Source of the DNA: Gluconacetobacter johannae
GTDB taxonomy: Bacteria > Pseudomonadota > Alphaproteobacteria > Acetobacterales > Acetobacteraceae
Reading direction: 5' to 3'
Assembly (NCBI RefSeq): GCF_025994435.1
Contig: NZ_BAQK01000072.1
Coordinates: 1 to 64,000, forward strand
DNA: 64,000 bases
Shown here: positions 50,837-62,051 of the stretch, in pieces
Position numbering within the stretch: position 1 is the stretch's first letter
How the letters are laid out: every line of letters starts with the position of its first letter
The notes under the pieces: generated by a model
The model's database searches: none
Told to the model about the DNA's origin: nothing
The model's input: the letters and a program-made list of their open reading frames with translations, nothing else
Position numbers and translations under genes: made by a program

Positions 50837-52153
50837 TCAGAGAATGAACCGGCTGAGGTCACCCTTGCGGGCCAGCGGCGCCACCCGTTCCTGCACGTCG
50901 GCCGCAGTGATCCGCACCGACTGGCCCGACCGGTCGGACGCGGTGAACGACACCTCCTCCAGCATCCGTTCCAGCACCGTCGCCAGACGGCGGGCGCCGA
51001 TATTCTCGATCCGCTCGTTGATGTCGGCCGCCAGTTCCGCCAGCGCATCCACCGCATCGTCCGAGAATTCCAGCTCCACACCCTCGGTGCCCATCAGGGC
51101 GGTGTACTGCTTCAGCAGCGAATGCTCGGGTTCCGTCAGGATGCGCCGCAGATCGTCGCGCGTCAGCGGCGACAGTTCCACGCGGATCGGCAGGCGTCCC
51201 TGCAATTCGGGCAGCAGGTCGGACGGCTTGGCGATATGGAACGCGCCCGAGGCGATGAACAGGATATGATCGGTCTTGACCGGGCCGTACTTGGTCGAGA
51301 CCGTCGTGCCTTCGATCAGCGGCAGCAGGTCGCGCTGCACGCCCTCGCGCGAGACGTCGCCGCCCCTGAAGCCGCTTTCGGACGAGCGGGCGCAGACCTT
51401 GTCGATCTCGTCGAGGAAGACGATGCCGTGATCCTGCGCGTGGGCCACCGCCTCGCTGGTCAGGGCGTCATTGTCCAGCATCTTGTCGGCTTCCTCGCGC
51501 GTCAGGGCCTCGCGCGCGGCGGCGACGCTCATGCGGCGGCGCTGCGGCACCCGGTTCATCAGCCCCTTCATCATGTCCGAGAAATTGATGACGGTGCCCG
51601 GCGCCATGTTCGGCATCTCGCCCATGCCGCCGCCCCCCTGGGCGTCGGCGACCGAAATTTCGACGTCCTTTTCCTCCAGCTCGCCATTGCGAAGCATGCG
51701 GCGGAACTTGCCCTTGGTGTCGGCGGACGCGCCCTCGCCCACCAGGGCGTCGACCAGCCGGTTTTCGGCCGCCAGTTCGGCGCGGGCCTGCACGTCGCGC
51801 CGGCGCAGCTCGCGCAGCATGTTCAGCGACACCTCGACCAGATCGCGCACGATGCTTTCGACATCGCGGCCGACATAGCCGACTTCGGTGAACTTGGTAG
51901 CCTCGACCTTCAGGAACGGCGCCTGCGCCAGCCGCGCCAGCCGGCGCGCGATCTCGGTCTTGCCGCAGCCGGTCGGCCCGATCATCAGGATATTCTTGGG
52001 CACGACCTCGTCGCGCAGGCCCTCGGCCAGCTGGGCACGGCGCCAGCGATTACGCAGCGCGATGGCGACCGCGCGCTTCGCATCGGCCTGGCCGATGATG
52101 AAGCGGTCGAGTTCGGAGACGATCTCGCGGGGGGAATGGTTGGGGGCGTCCAT
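50837..52153 (-). CDS. hslU: HslU ATPase of the HslUV protease
   Basis: A 438-residue AAA+ unfoldase that feeds substrates to HslV. The Walker A is IGPTGCGKTEIARRLA at ~58-73, Walker B is GIVFLDEIDKVC, and the insertion (I) domain lies between. FLKVEATKFTEVGYVGRDVES is the family pore-loop region, and the C-terminal LARKGDLSRFIL is the tail that docks in HslV. ATG 52153 overlaps the hslV stop (TGATG); a GTG one codon upstream is also possible. Transcription probably comes from the RpoH-like promoter before hslV. Confidence 0.97.
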   Translation of the reverse strand: MDAPNHSPREIVSELDRFIIGQADAKRAVAIALRNRWRRAQLAEGLRDEVVPKNILMIGPTGCGKTEIARRLARLAQAPFLKVEATKFTEVGYVGRDVESIVRDLVEVSLNMLRELRRRDVQARAELAAENRLVDALVGEGASADTKGKFRRMLRNGELEEKDVEISVADAQGGGGMGEMPNMAPGTVINFSDMMKGLMNRVPQRRRMSVAAAREALTREEADKMLDNDALTSEAVAHAQDHGIVFLDEIDKVCARSSESGFRGGDVSREGVQRDLLPLIEGTTVSTKYGPVKTDHILFIASGAFHIAKPSDLLPELQGRLPIRVELSPLTRDDLRRILTEPEHSLLKQYTALMGTEGVELEFSDDAVDALAELAADINERIENIGARRLATVLERMLEEVSFTASDRSGQSVRITAADVQERVAPLARKGDLSRFIL

Positions 52154-52746
52154 CACGATGCGGCCTCGTCCGTCTCCTGGCCCAGGGTTTCCAGGATGAC
52201 GGAATAATTGGTGTAAACACAGATATCACCGGCGATACGCATGGCGCGCCGCGCGATCTCGGCGGCCGACAGCCCGTCGATGTCCGCCAGCGCCCGCGCG
52301 GCCGACAGGGCGTAATTGCCGCCCGACCCGATGGCGATGATGCCGTCCTCGGGCTCCAGCACGTCGCCGTTGCCGGTCAGCGTGAACGAGCGTTCGGCGT
52401 CAGCCACCGCCATCATCGCCTCCAGCCGCCGCAGATAGCGGTCGGTCCGCCAGTCCTTGGCCAGTTCGACGCAGGCGCGCTCCAACTGGTTCGGATAGCG
52501 CTCCAGCTTGGCTTCCAGCCGCTCCAGCAGGGTAAAGGCATCGGCGGTGGCGCCGGCGAAGCCCGCCAGGATCGAACCGGCCGGGCCGATGCGCCGGACC
52601 TTGCGGGCATTGCCCTTGATGACGGTGGCGCCCAGCGTGACCTGGCCGTCGCCGGCCATCGCCACCTGCGCGCCCCGGCGTACGCACAGGATGGTCGTTC
52701 CGTGCCAGCCGATGGGGTCTTGGGGGGTCGCGTGAATATTCTGCAT
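52153..52746 (-). CDS. hslV: HslV protease subunit
   Basis: A 197-residue proteasome-beta-like peptidase that forms the chamber of HslUV. The mature enzyme begins at T17 after a 16-residue propeptide ending WHG, longer than in E. coli but like other alphaproteobacteria; TTILCVRRGAQVAMAGDGQVTLG is the classic N-terminus, and GNARKVRRI contains the catalytic Lys. No Shine-Dalgarno sequence precedes ATG 52746, and the best promoter upstream would start the transcript about two bases before it. The hybrid kinase gene ends 55 bases upstream on the same strand. Confidence 0.97.
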   Translation of the reverse strand: MQNIHATPQDPIGWHGTTILCVRRGAQVAMAGDGQVTLGATVIKGNARKVRRIGPAGSILAGFAGATADAFTLLERLEAKLERYPNQLERACVELAKDWRTDRYLRRLEAMMAVADAERSFTLTGNGDVLEPEDGIIAIGSGGNYALSAARALADIDGLSAAEIARRAMRIAGDICVYTNYSVILETLGQETDEAAS

Positions 52747-52754
52747 GACTGAAA

Positions 52755-52783
52755 CAGATAGGCTGTTCGCGGCGCAGGACAAG
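52755..52783 (-). promoter_or_regulatory. RpoH (heat-shock sigma) promoter of hslVU
   Basis: On the coding strand CTTG (52783-52780) is followed after exactly 17 bases by CCTATCTG (52762-52755). This matches the alphaproteobacterial sigma-32 consensus CTTG-N17/18-CYTATNT as I recall it. HslVU is a heat-shock operon, so the match is in the expected place. The predicted start point is near 52748, only about two bases before ATG. Confidence 0.6.
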
Positions 52784-52801
52784 AGCCGACGCGCCCGCGC
52801 G

Positions 52802-54720
52802 TCAGCCCGCCATGGCGCGATTGACGTGTTCGGCCAGTTCGGCCTGGGTGAAGGGCTTGCGCAGCACCAGCGCGTCGCCCGGCAGGCTGCCGTCATCGGC
52901 ATAGCCGGTCAGGAACAGCACGCGCAGATCGGGCCGGATCGCCCGGAGCCGGCGCGCGGCTTCCTCGCCGCCCATCTCCGGCATCATGACGTCCATCACG
53001 GCCAGGTCCGGCCCTTCCGCCGACGCCTCCATCCGGGCCAGGGCCTCGGCTCCGCCCTGGGCCTCGGTCACCTCATGCCCCATGGTCCGCAGGAAACCCG
53101 CGGTGACCGCGCGCACGCTCGCCTCGTCATCCACCACCAGCACCCGCATGGCGTGCGACGGCGTCACGGGGGCCGTCCGCTCCTCCACCGCCAGGCCGGC
53201 GACCGGACAATGGTGGACGGGCAGGTACAGATCCACCCGCGTGCCCTGCCCCGGCGCGCTGGTCACGCGCACGTCGCCCCCCGCATGGCGCACGAAACCG
53301 TAGATCATCGACAGGCCCAGCCCGGTGCCGCGCCCCACGTCCTTGGTGGTGAAAAACGGTTCGAAGATCCGGGCCAGCGTTTCGGGCGTCATGCCCGTCC
53401 CCTGGTCGGCCACCGACACCACGACATAATCGCCCGGCGCCAGATCACCGCCGGCGGCCGCGTCGTCCATATGGACCCGCGCCGTCGACAGCATGATGAC
53501 TCCCCCTTCGGGCATCGCGTCGCTGGCGTTGATGCACAGGTTGAGCAACGCCAGTTCCAGTTGCCCCGCATCGGTCCGCACCGGCGGCAGGTCGCCGTCC
53601 GGGGCCAGCCCGTCCATCCGGATGTCGAAGGGCACGCGCCCGCCGTCGTGGCCCCGGCGCGACGTCACGCCCTGCATCAGCAGGTCGCGCAGGCCGCGCA
53701 GCAGCGCGTTCACATCGACCGGCTGCAGGCTCAGGTCGCGCGGGCGGCTGAAATTCAGCAGCCGCCGTGTCAGGTCCGCGCCCCGCCGCGCCGCCGCCAT
53801 GGCGTTGTCCAGCAACCGCGCCGTTCCGGGGTCCAGTTCCGGCCCCATGTCGCTGGCCAGCTCCAGCGAACCCATCACCGCCGTCAGCAGGTTGTTGAAA
53901 TCATGGGCGATGCCCCCGGCCATGGTGCCCAGCGCCTGCATCTTTTCCGCCTGCCGCAGCCGGGCTTCCATTTCCCGCTGCCGCGTGATGTCGCGATTGA
54001 TGACGACGGAATAGCCACCCTGGCGCGGGTCGCCGCCGCCCAGTTGCGCGCGGGTGAATTCGCGCCAGGTCACGCCCGCGCCGCCGGGGTCGGGAAAGGC
54101 GATGACCTCCTCGTCCCGCCCCTCGGCCGCCAGCCGGGCCTCGGCCGCGCGCAGGCCGGGCAGTTGGGCGGGGTCGCACAACTCCTCCTCCCGCCGGCCA
54201 AGGCAGGCGGCCTCGTCCCGGCCGAAGAAGGCGGCGGCCCGGCGGTTGATGCGGATAAACCGCCCCTCGGGGTCCTTGAAGCCCAGGCCCGAACGCAGGT
54301 TCTGCAACAACCCGCGCAGCAGCATGCGTTCCGTTCCCAGCTCGGCTTCCAGCCGGTGATGCTGCGCCGCCTGCACGATCATGGCGCGCAGCGCGTCGGC
54401 ATCCCAGGGCTTGTGCGAATAGAACGAGATCCGGCCCTGGTTCAGCGCCGCCGCCACCGCCCCGATATCGGCATAGCCGGTCAGCAGGATGGCCTGCGCG
54501 TCGCAGAAGGCGCGGGCCCGCGCCAGCATGACGTCGCCGCCCATCTCCGGCATCCGCTGGTCCGAGACGATGACATCCACATCCCGTCGCCGGGCCAGGA
54601 TATCCAGCGCCTCGACCGGCGAGGTGGTGGAGAGGATGGTGAACGACTCTTCCAGCAGGTCGGTCAGCGCGACCAGGATCTCGGGCTCGTCATCGACCAG
54701 CAGAACGACGGGACGATCGG

Positions 54721-54724
<4 letters not shown>
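52802..54724 (-). CDS. Hybrid histidine kinase (REC-PAS-HisKA-HATPase-REC)
   Basis: A 640-residue cytoplasmic hybrid kinase with no membrane segments. In order: an N-terminal receiver (VVLLVDDEPEIL, phospho-acceptor in VDVIVSDQRMPEMGG, ~1-125), a PAS domain (~150-270), a HisKA dimerisation domain with the phosphorylated His in MAGGIAHDFNNLL, an HATPase domain (LNLCINASDAMPEGG, FTTKDVGRGTGLGLSMIYGF) and a C-terminal receiver (RVLVVDDEASV, MDVMMPEMGG). It is the last gene of the chemosensory operon, its ATG overlapping the stop of the previous kinase (ATGA). The two receivers suggest it takes phosphate from an upstream partner and relays it onward. No output domain is present in the operon portion seen. 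Confidence 0.9.
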
Positions 54725-56603
<1,879 letters not shown>

Positions 56604-56607
<4 letters not shown>

Positions 56608-57704
56608 GACATCGGCCCTTCCAGCATGCCGGCCCATTCGGTCGTGGGGTGCAAGGCCCCCGCGATCCCCAGCAGGTGCGAGGCGATCGCGCCCTGCGGC
56701 AGGCTGACGCACACGGCGCCCATCCGTTCGGCGGCGCCGGGCATGCCATGGACCACCGACGTGCTGCGATCCTCGGCGATGGTGTATCCCCCCGCGCCAC
56801 GCAGGTCGGCCAGGCCCGACGCCCCGTCTTCCCCCATGCCGGTCAGCAGCACGCCGACTGCGTCGGCCCCCGCCTCGCGCGCCAGCGACGAGAACAGCAT
56901 GCTGGCCGAGGGACGCTGGCCGCCCATCGCCGGCGCGTGCGACAGCCGGATCTCGTCCCCCGGCCCGACCAGCAGGTGCGTGTCGCCGGGGGCGACATGG
57001 ACATGGCCCGGGCGCAGGCGTTCCCCCTGCCGGGCCAGCGCGACGGACAGGCTGGTCTGGGCGCCCAGCCAGGCCGCGAACCCCTCCATGAACGCCGCCC
57101 CCATGTGCTGGACCAGCACGATCGGCCAGGGAAAGGTGGCCGGCAGCGCCCCCAGGATGTGCGAAAAGGCCGGCGGCCCGCCGGTCGAGGCCGCCATCGC
57201 CAGCACCCTGGGCCGCAGGCCCCGCGGCACCGGGACGGGGGCCGGGGTGACGGACCATTCGGCCGACAGCCGCCGGCGGATCACCGGAACCTGGCTCATG
57301 ATATAAAGCTGGGTCGCGATCGCGGCCCCGCCCTGCGGGCCGGACAGCCAGCCCGCCGGCTTTTCCACCACCGACAGCGCGCCCGACCGCAGCGCGTTCA
57401 TGGACACCTGCAACGCCGGATCGGTCGAGGCGTCGCTGACGATGACGATGGGCGTCGGGCACGCCGACATGATCCGCCGCGTCGCCTCCAGCCCGTCCAT
57501 GCCGGGCAGGCGCACATCCATCGAAATCACATCCGGCCGCAACAGGGGCACCAGGCGCAGGGCTTCCTCGGCGGTTTCCACCGCCTCGGCCAGTTCCAGG
57601 CGCGGATCGTCGCGGACCAGGCGGACCAGCACCTGCCGGACGACGGCCGAATCCTCGACCACCAGCACCCTGGCCCGGCGGGGCGGCGGAAACGATCCGC
57701 TCAC
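56604..57704 (-). CDS. cheB: Chemotaxis-type protein-glutamate methylesterase CheB
   Basis: A 366-residue CheB: N-terminal receiver (acceptor D63 in ISMDVRLPGMDG) and C-terminal methylesterase with the Ser-His-Asp triad S173 (AASTGG), H200 (VQHM) and D293 (GMGEDGASG). It removes methyl groups from the receptor encoded two genes upstream, opposing the CheR of the same operon, and its receiver is presumably phosphorylated by the hybrid CheA. Overlaps of four bases with the genes on both sides (ATGA, GTGA) mark it as part of one transcript. Confidence 0.94.
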
Positions 57705-59797
57705 AGCACGCCCCGGATCGTGTCCAGCAGGTCGCCCTGCTCGAACCCCTGCTTGGTTATGTAGGCGCGCGCGCCCCCGTCCAGCCCGCGCCGGATATCG
57801 GCCTCCTCGTTGCGCGAGGTCATCAGCACGACCGGGATCGACGACAGGCGCGGGTCGGACCTGACCGCATCGAGAAGACCGAAACCATCCATCCGGGGCA
57901 TCTCCACATCGGTCACGATCACATCGACCCGCCGCGACGAGCGACGGAGCATCGACAGCGCCTCCATCCCGTCGGTCGCCAGCAGAACATCATAGCCGTG
58001 GGCCTGAAGGATCGTCTTCTGGAGAGTCCGTGTGGTAATCGAATCGTCAACGACCAGGATGGTCGGCGACCGCGGCTGCGCCGCCACGGGGCCGGCGGAC
58101 GCCGCCGCGCCGGCAAAAGACCCACCCGCGCCGCCCCCCGTCTGCCAGCGGGCCAGCAGAGTGTCGGGGCTGATGACGAAGACCGGCCGGTCGCCGCGCG
58201 GCCAGCCGACCCCCGGCACCAGCTCGCTGTCCAGCCCCACGGCCTCGGCATCCGAAATCTGCAGGATCCGGACCTCGTGCATCCGGTCGACGGCAAAGCC
58301 GCAATGCACGCCCTCGGCGGCGACCAGCACCACCGACACCGCCCCGTCATGGACCGGCAGGCCCGCATCCGGCGCGCCCAGGAAGGTCGCAAGGGCCGCC
58401 AGCGGCACCAGCGACGCCTCGGCCCGGTCGCCCGCCGCCGGATCGCGCCGATCCTCCAGCGGGAAATAGCTCCGGCCGTCCACCACGCGGATATCGGCCT
58501 GCGGCACCCGGACCAGACGTTCGATGGCCCGCCCCGGCAGGCCGATCGTCAGTTCCCCCACCTGGGTCACCAGGACGGTGCGCTGGCGCTGCGACACCGG
58601 GACGGTCATCGTCACGACGGTACCCCACGGGTTGCCGGCCTCCATCCGGACCGACCCCTGCAGGGTCCGCGCGGCCTCGGCCACCACCGACAGGCCCATC
58701 CCCCGCCCCGCCAGGCGGTCGGCCTCGCCCCGGGTGGAGAACCCGGGGTCGAACACCCGGGCCAGCAGCGTCTCGGGCGCCGGGGAATCATCCCGCTGCA
58801 CCAGCCCCTGCTGCACCGCCCGGGCGGCAATGGCCTCCAGGTCCGGGCCGCGCCCGTCGTCGGCGACCGACACCAGCAGCCGCACGCCCACCATCCGCAC
58901 CGACAGCGTCAGGACCGGCACCGGCGGCTTGCCGGCCTCCTGCCGCCGCTGGGCACTTTCCTGCCCATGGACGATGGCGTTCCGCAGCAGATGGATCACC
59001 GGGTCGCGCAAGGCCTGGATGACGCGGCGATCCGCCCGCACATCCATGCCCACCAGACGGACCGTGACCTCGCCGCCGCCATGTTCGCGCGCGATCTGGC
59101 GCACCATGCCGGCCAGCGACCCGAAGACCGTGCCCGCGGGCACCAGGGTCACCGCCCGCATTTCCTCGCCCAGGCGCAGCATGCCGCGATCGAACTGGCC
59201 GGCGATGCGTCCGCGCTCGCGCCCCAGGGCCGTCAGGCCGCGCGTCAGGCGCGCCAGCGCCGCCGCGGGGTCGGCGGTCGCACTGGCCGACCGGGCCGCC
59301 GCCACCAGGTCCTCCAGGTCGGCCCACAGGCGCTCCTGCCGCTCGGCCGCGCCCAGCAGGTCGTGCATCACGCCCACCAGCGCGTCGAGGCGCGCGACCG
59401 GCACCTGGACATAGGACCCGCCGCCCTCGTCGCGCGGCGGGGCGGCGCCCGGCTCGGGCGCCGCGTCCGGCCCCGGTCCCTCGGGGCCGGGCATGTCCTG
59501 CATGTAGGCGTCGATCCGGTCCATGGCCTGGCCGATGGCCGCGACATCGTCCGCGCCGACCGGCTGGTGGCCGTCCAGCAGGCGGAACAGCCGGCCTTCC
59601 AGCACATGGGCCACGCCCTCGACGTCGGACAGTTCGACGACGCGCGCCGCCCCCTTCAGGGAATGGACGCGCCGGAACACCTCGCCCAGCGCGCGGCCGT
59701 CCATCGGCCCGGCGGCCAGGATGTCGCGGATGACGCGAAGATGATCGCGATATTCGGCCTCGAAGACCGCCAGCAATTCCTGTCGCAGCGTGTCCAC
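57701..59797 (-). CDS. cheA: Hybrid chemotaxis kinase CheA with C-terminal receiver
   Basis: A 698-residue CheA variant. P1 (Hpt) covers ~1-110 with phosphorylated H45 in RRVHSLKGAAR; an acidic linker follows and no separate P2 domain is apparent. The P3/P4 catalytic core has HLLRNAIVHGQES, VADDGRGPDLEAIA and GRGMGLSVV; P5 (CheW-like) spans ~400-540, and a receiver (ILVVDDSITTRTLQ, VTDVEMPRMDG) ends the protein. Hybrid CheA-REC kinases are typical of non-flagellar chemosensory systems such as Frz and Che3-type pathways. The start is GTG 59797, eleven bases after the mcp stop. Confidence 0.93.
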   Translation of the reverse strand: MDTLRQELLAVFEAEYRDHLRVIRDILAAGPMDGRALGEVFRRVHSLKGAARVVELSDVEGVAHVLEGRLFRLLDGHQPVGADDVAAIGQAMDRIDAYMQDMPGPEGPGPDAAPEPGAAPPRDEGGGSYVQVPVARLDALVGVMHDLLGAAERQERLWADLEDLVAAARSASATADPAAALARLTRGLTALGRERGRIAGQFDRGMLRLGEEMRAVTLVPAGTVFGSLAGMVRQIAREHGGGEVTVRLVGMDVRADRRVIQALRDPVIHLLRNAIVHGQESAQRRQEAGKPPVPVLTLSVRMVGVRLLVSVADDGRGPDLEAIAARAVQQGLVQRDDSPAPETLLARVFDPGFSTRGEADRLAGRGMGLSVVAEAARTLQGSVRMEAGNPWGTVVTMTVPVSQRQRTVLVTQVGELTIGLPGRAIERLVRVPQADIRVVDGRSYFPLEDRRDPAAGDRAEASLVPLAALATFLGAPDAGLPVHDGAVSVVLVAAEGVHCGFAVDRMHEVRILQISDAEAVGLDSELVPGVGWPRGDRPVFVISPDTLLARWQTGGGAGGSFAGAAASAGPVAAQPRSPTILVVDDSITTRTLQKTILQAHGYDVLLATDGMEALSMLRRSSRRVDVIVTDVEMPRMDGFGLLDAVRSDPRLSSIPVVLMTSRNEEADIRRGLDGGARAYITKQGFEQGDLLDTIRGVL

Positions 59798-59808
59798 GGC
59801 GGGCGGCG

Positions 59809-61491
59809 TCAGGTGCGGTAGCGGGCGGAAATGGCCAGAAGCTGATGCGACAGGCTGCCCAGGTTGCTGGCCGAGGCCTCCAGGTTGCGGGTGCCCGCCG
59901 CCGTCTGCTGGCTGGCCTGGCGGATGCTCTGCAAGGCGGTCATCACCTGCTCGATCCCGATCTGCTGCTGGTTGGTCGAGGCCACGATCTGCTGGAAGGC
60001 GTGCACGCCCTCCTCGATGCCGCCGGTCATCCGCTCGATGGTGCGGTAGGCGATGTCGGTCCGTTCCTTGCCGGCCGACACGCGCTTGACCGACTCCTCG
60101 GTCAGCATCACCGACGTGTTGATGCCGCGCTGGATGTCGCCCAGGATCGAGCGCACATGCTGCGTGGCGTCGCGCGACTGGTCGGCCAGGATCTTCATCT
60201 CGGCCGCCACCACGGCGAACGACCGGCCGTGCTCGCCGGCGGCGGCGGCCTCGATCGCCGCGTTCAGCGCCAGCAGGTGCGACCGTTCGGACAGGTCGTT
60301 GACCGCCGTGATGATTTCGCTGATGGCGTCGGTGCGTTCGGACAGCGCCACGATGTTGGAGGCCACGGCCTCGGCGCCCTCCTGCGTGCGGTCCATGGCG
60401 CGGGCGGTTTCCTCGACCGCCTCCAGCCCGCTGGCCGAACTGTGGACAATCACCTCGGCCGACGAAATGACCTCACGCGCGCGCTTGCTGATCTGCGCGC
60501 CCGAATGGGTGATCTGGTCCACGGTGGCCGCCGTTTCCTGCACGGCGGCGAACTGTTCCTCGACGCTGGCCGCCTGCTGCTGGGCCGAGGCCCGGATGTC
60601 GGCGACGGCGGCATCGAGGTTGCGGGTCGCCTCGCGGCTCTGCTGCGCGATCTCGCGCAGGCCGTCGATCATGCGGTTCAGCCCGGTCGCCAGGCGCTCG
60701 AACTCGTCGCGCCCCACGCCGGACCCGCCGACGGCGGCGCGGGTCGACAGGTCGCCCTGGCCGATCAGCTCCATCACCCGCATCAGCGAGGCCAGCGGGG
60801 CCAGGATCGACCGCCGGGTCCAGAACGTCACGATCAGGGCGACGATGACCGCCACCGCCAGGCCCATCGTCAGCGAGCGGCGGCTGAATTCGTACAGCGC
60901 CCCGCTCTGGCTCTCGCCGGCCTGCACCCCGCCGTCCAGCGTCGTCGTCGCCTCGGTCACCAGGCGGTCGATCGCCTGGTCGCGGGTATCGAGCTGCGCC
61001 GACTGCAACCGCACCGCCGCCTCGTCCCCGCGCCGGATCGCGCCGAACAGGTCGGACGTCGCCCGGCCGTTCTGCCGCACCTGGTCCAGCGTGTCGTGCA
61101 GCAGCGAGGCAATCGAGGCGAACATGGTCCGCCGCGCAGCGCCCGAGGCCTCGTCATTCGCCTGGCTCGCGGCCGACAGCGCCTGCGCCAGCGTCTCCTC
61201 CGCCTGCCGCGCCTCGCTGCCCCAGTCCGAGATCGCGGCATCCAGCCCGGCGGCGTCCTTGTCGTAGTCGTGGGCATAATAGTGCGACAGGATCGACAGC
61301 CGCTGCGCGACCAGGTCGCTCTCGATCGCCCGCAGATGGTTCAGTTGCCGGTAGACCGACAGGTCCCGCGTCACGATCACCGTCATCTCGTCACGGACGT
61401 TGCGGATCTGGCCCAGCGCGTAGACGCCGATCGACACCATCAGCATGACGCCGACCATGAACCCGAACAGAAGACGATTGGCGATTGTCAC
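59809..61491 (-). CDS. Methyl-accepting chemotaxis protein
   Basis: A 560-residue transmembrane receptor. Helix 1 is at ~7-29 (LLFGFMVGVMLMVSIGVYAL), a mostly helical periplasmic domain of ~180 residues follows (four-helix-bundle-like), helix 2 is near 210-230 (LAVAVIVALIVTFW), then HAMP and the cytoplasmic signalling coil. The tip reads VNDLSERSHLLALNAAIEAA and AAGEHGRSFAVVAAEMKILAD, a variant characteristic of receptors of alternative (non-motility) systems rather than the usual IADQTNLLALNAAIEAA. No C-terminal CheR-docking pentapeptide is present. The start is GTG 61491, six bases after the cheW stop. Ligand unknown. Confidence 0.93.
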   Translation of the reverse strand: MTIANRLLFGFMVGVMLMVSIGVYALGQIRNVRDEMTVIVTRDLSVYRQLNHLRAIESDLVAQRLSILSHYYAHDYDKDAAGLDAAISDWGSEARQAEETLAQALSAASQANDEASGAARRTMFASIASLLHDTLDQVRQNGRATSDLFGAIRRGDEAAVRLQSAQLDTRDQAIDRLVTEATTTLDGGVQAGESQSGALYEFSRRSLTMGLAVAVIVALIVTFWTRRSILAPLASLMRVMELIGQGDLSTRAAVGGSGVGRDEFERLATGLNRMIDGLREIAQQSREATRNLDAAVADIRASAQQQAASVEEQFAAVQETAATVDQITHSGAQISKRAREVISSAEVIVHSSASGLEAVEETARAMDRTQEGAEAVASNIVALSERTDAISEIITAVNDLSERSHLLALNAAIEAAAAGEHGRSFAVVAAEMKILADQSRDATQHVRSILGDIQRGINTSVMLTEESVKRVSAGKERTDIAYRTIERMTGGIEEGVHAFQQIVASTNQQQIGIEQVMTALQSIRQASQQTAAGTRNLEASASNLGSLSHQLLAISARYRT

Positions 61492-61497
61492 GACGGT

Positions 61498-62004
61498 TCA
61501 GACTCCGAAATGATGCGCGGAAAACAGGCGAACGGGATCCAGCGCCGCGACCACGCGCCCGTCCGGCAGGCCCGCCAGCGGATGGGCGGCGGGCGGGCCG
61601 GACGAATCGATGTCCACGACATCCATCACCCCCGTCGTCATGCCCGCCAGCAGCGCCACGCGCGCGACCGGCAGGCCCGGCACGGGACGCAGCAGCAGCA
61701 TGGCCCGGGCATCCGCCTGGGCCACCCCGCCCAGCAGGATCGACAGGTCGAACACTGTATACAGGTTGCCGACATAGCCATAGACGCCCCGCACCGCGGC
61801 AGGGCAGTCGGGGCGACGCGGAATGGCGCTCCAAAGCGGATCGGTGATCCGCAGCACATGCCGCAGATCGACGGCATAGCCCTGTCCGCCGACCTCCAGC
61901 GTCACCGCCGGCCGGCTGGCCGGGCCGGCGTCGCGCTGTCCCTGCGCCTGGCTGCCCCCCGCCTGGCCGCGCCGCGCCAGCAGGCGGGCCCGTTCCTCCA
62001 GCAC
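61498..62004 (-). CDS. cheW: CheW-like coupling protein
   Basis: A CheW-domain adaptor linking the receptor to CheA. The domain is clear: VTLEVGGQGYAVDLRHVLRI, AVRGVYGYVGNLYTVFDLSILLG and ALLAGMTTGVMDV. GTG 62004 is the first standard start and gives 168 residues, but coding-quality sequence continues upstream (DFARRVLEERARLL) as far as CTG 62055, which overlaps the cheR stop as CTGA. Since every other junction here is ATGA or GTGA, the true start may be that CTG, giving 185 residues. Confidence 0.85.
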   Translation of the reverse strand: MLEERARLLARRGQAGGSQAQGQRDAGPASRPAVTLEVGGQGYAVDLRHVLRITDPLWSAIPRRPDCPAAVRGVYGYVGNLYTVFDLSILLGGVAQADARAMLLLRPVPGLPVARVALLAGMTTGVMDVVDIDSSGPPAAHPLAGLPDGRVVAALDPVRLFSAHHFGV

Positions 62005-62051
62005 CCGCCGCGCAAAATCGCCGGCGCGGGTCGCGGGGCCGTCTTCCGGGC

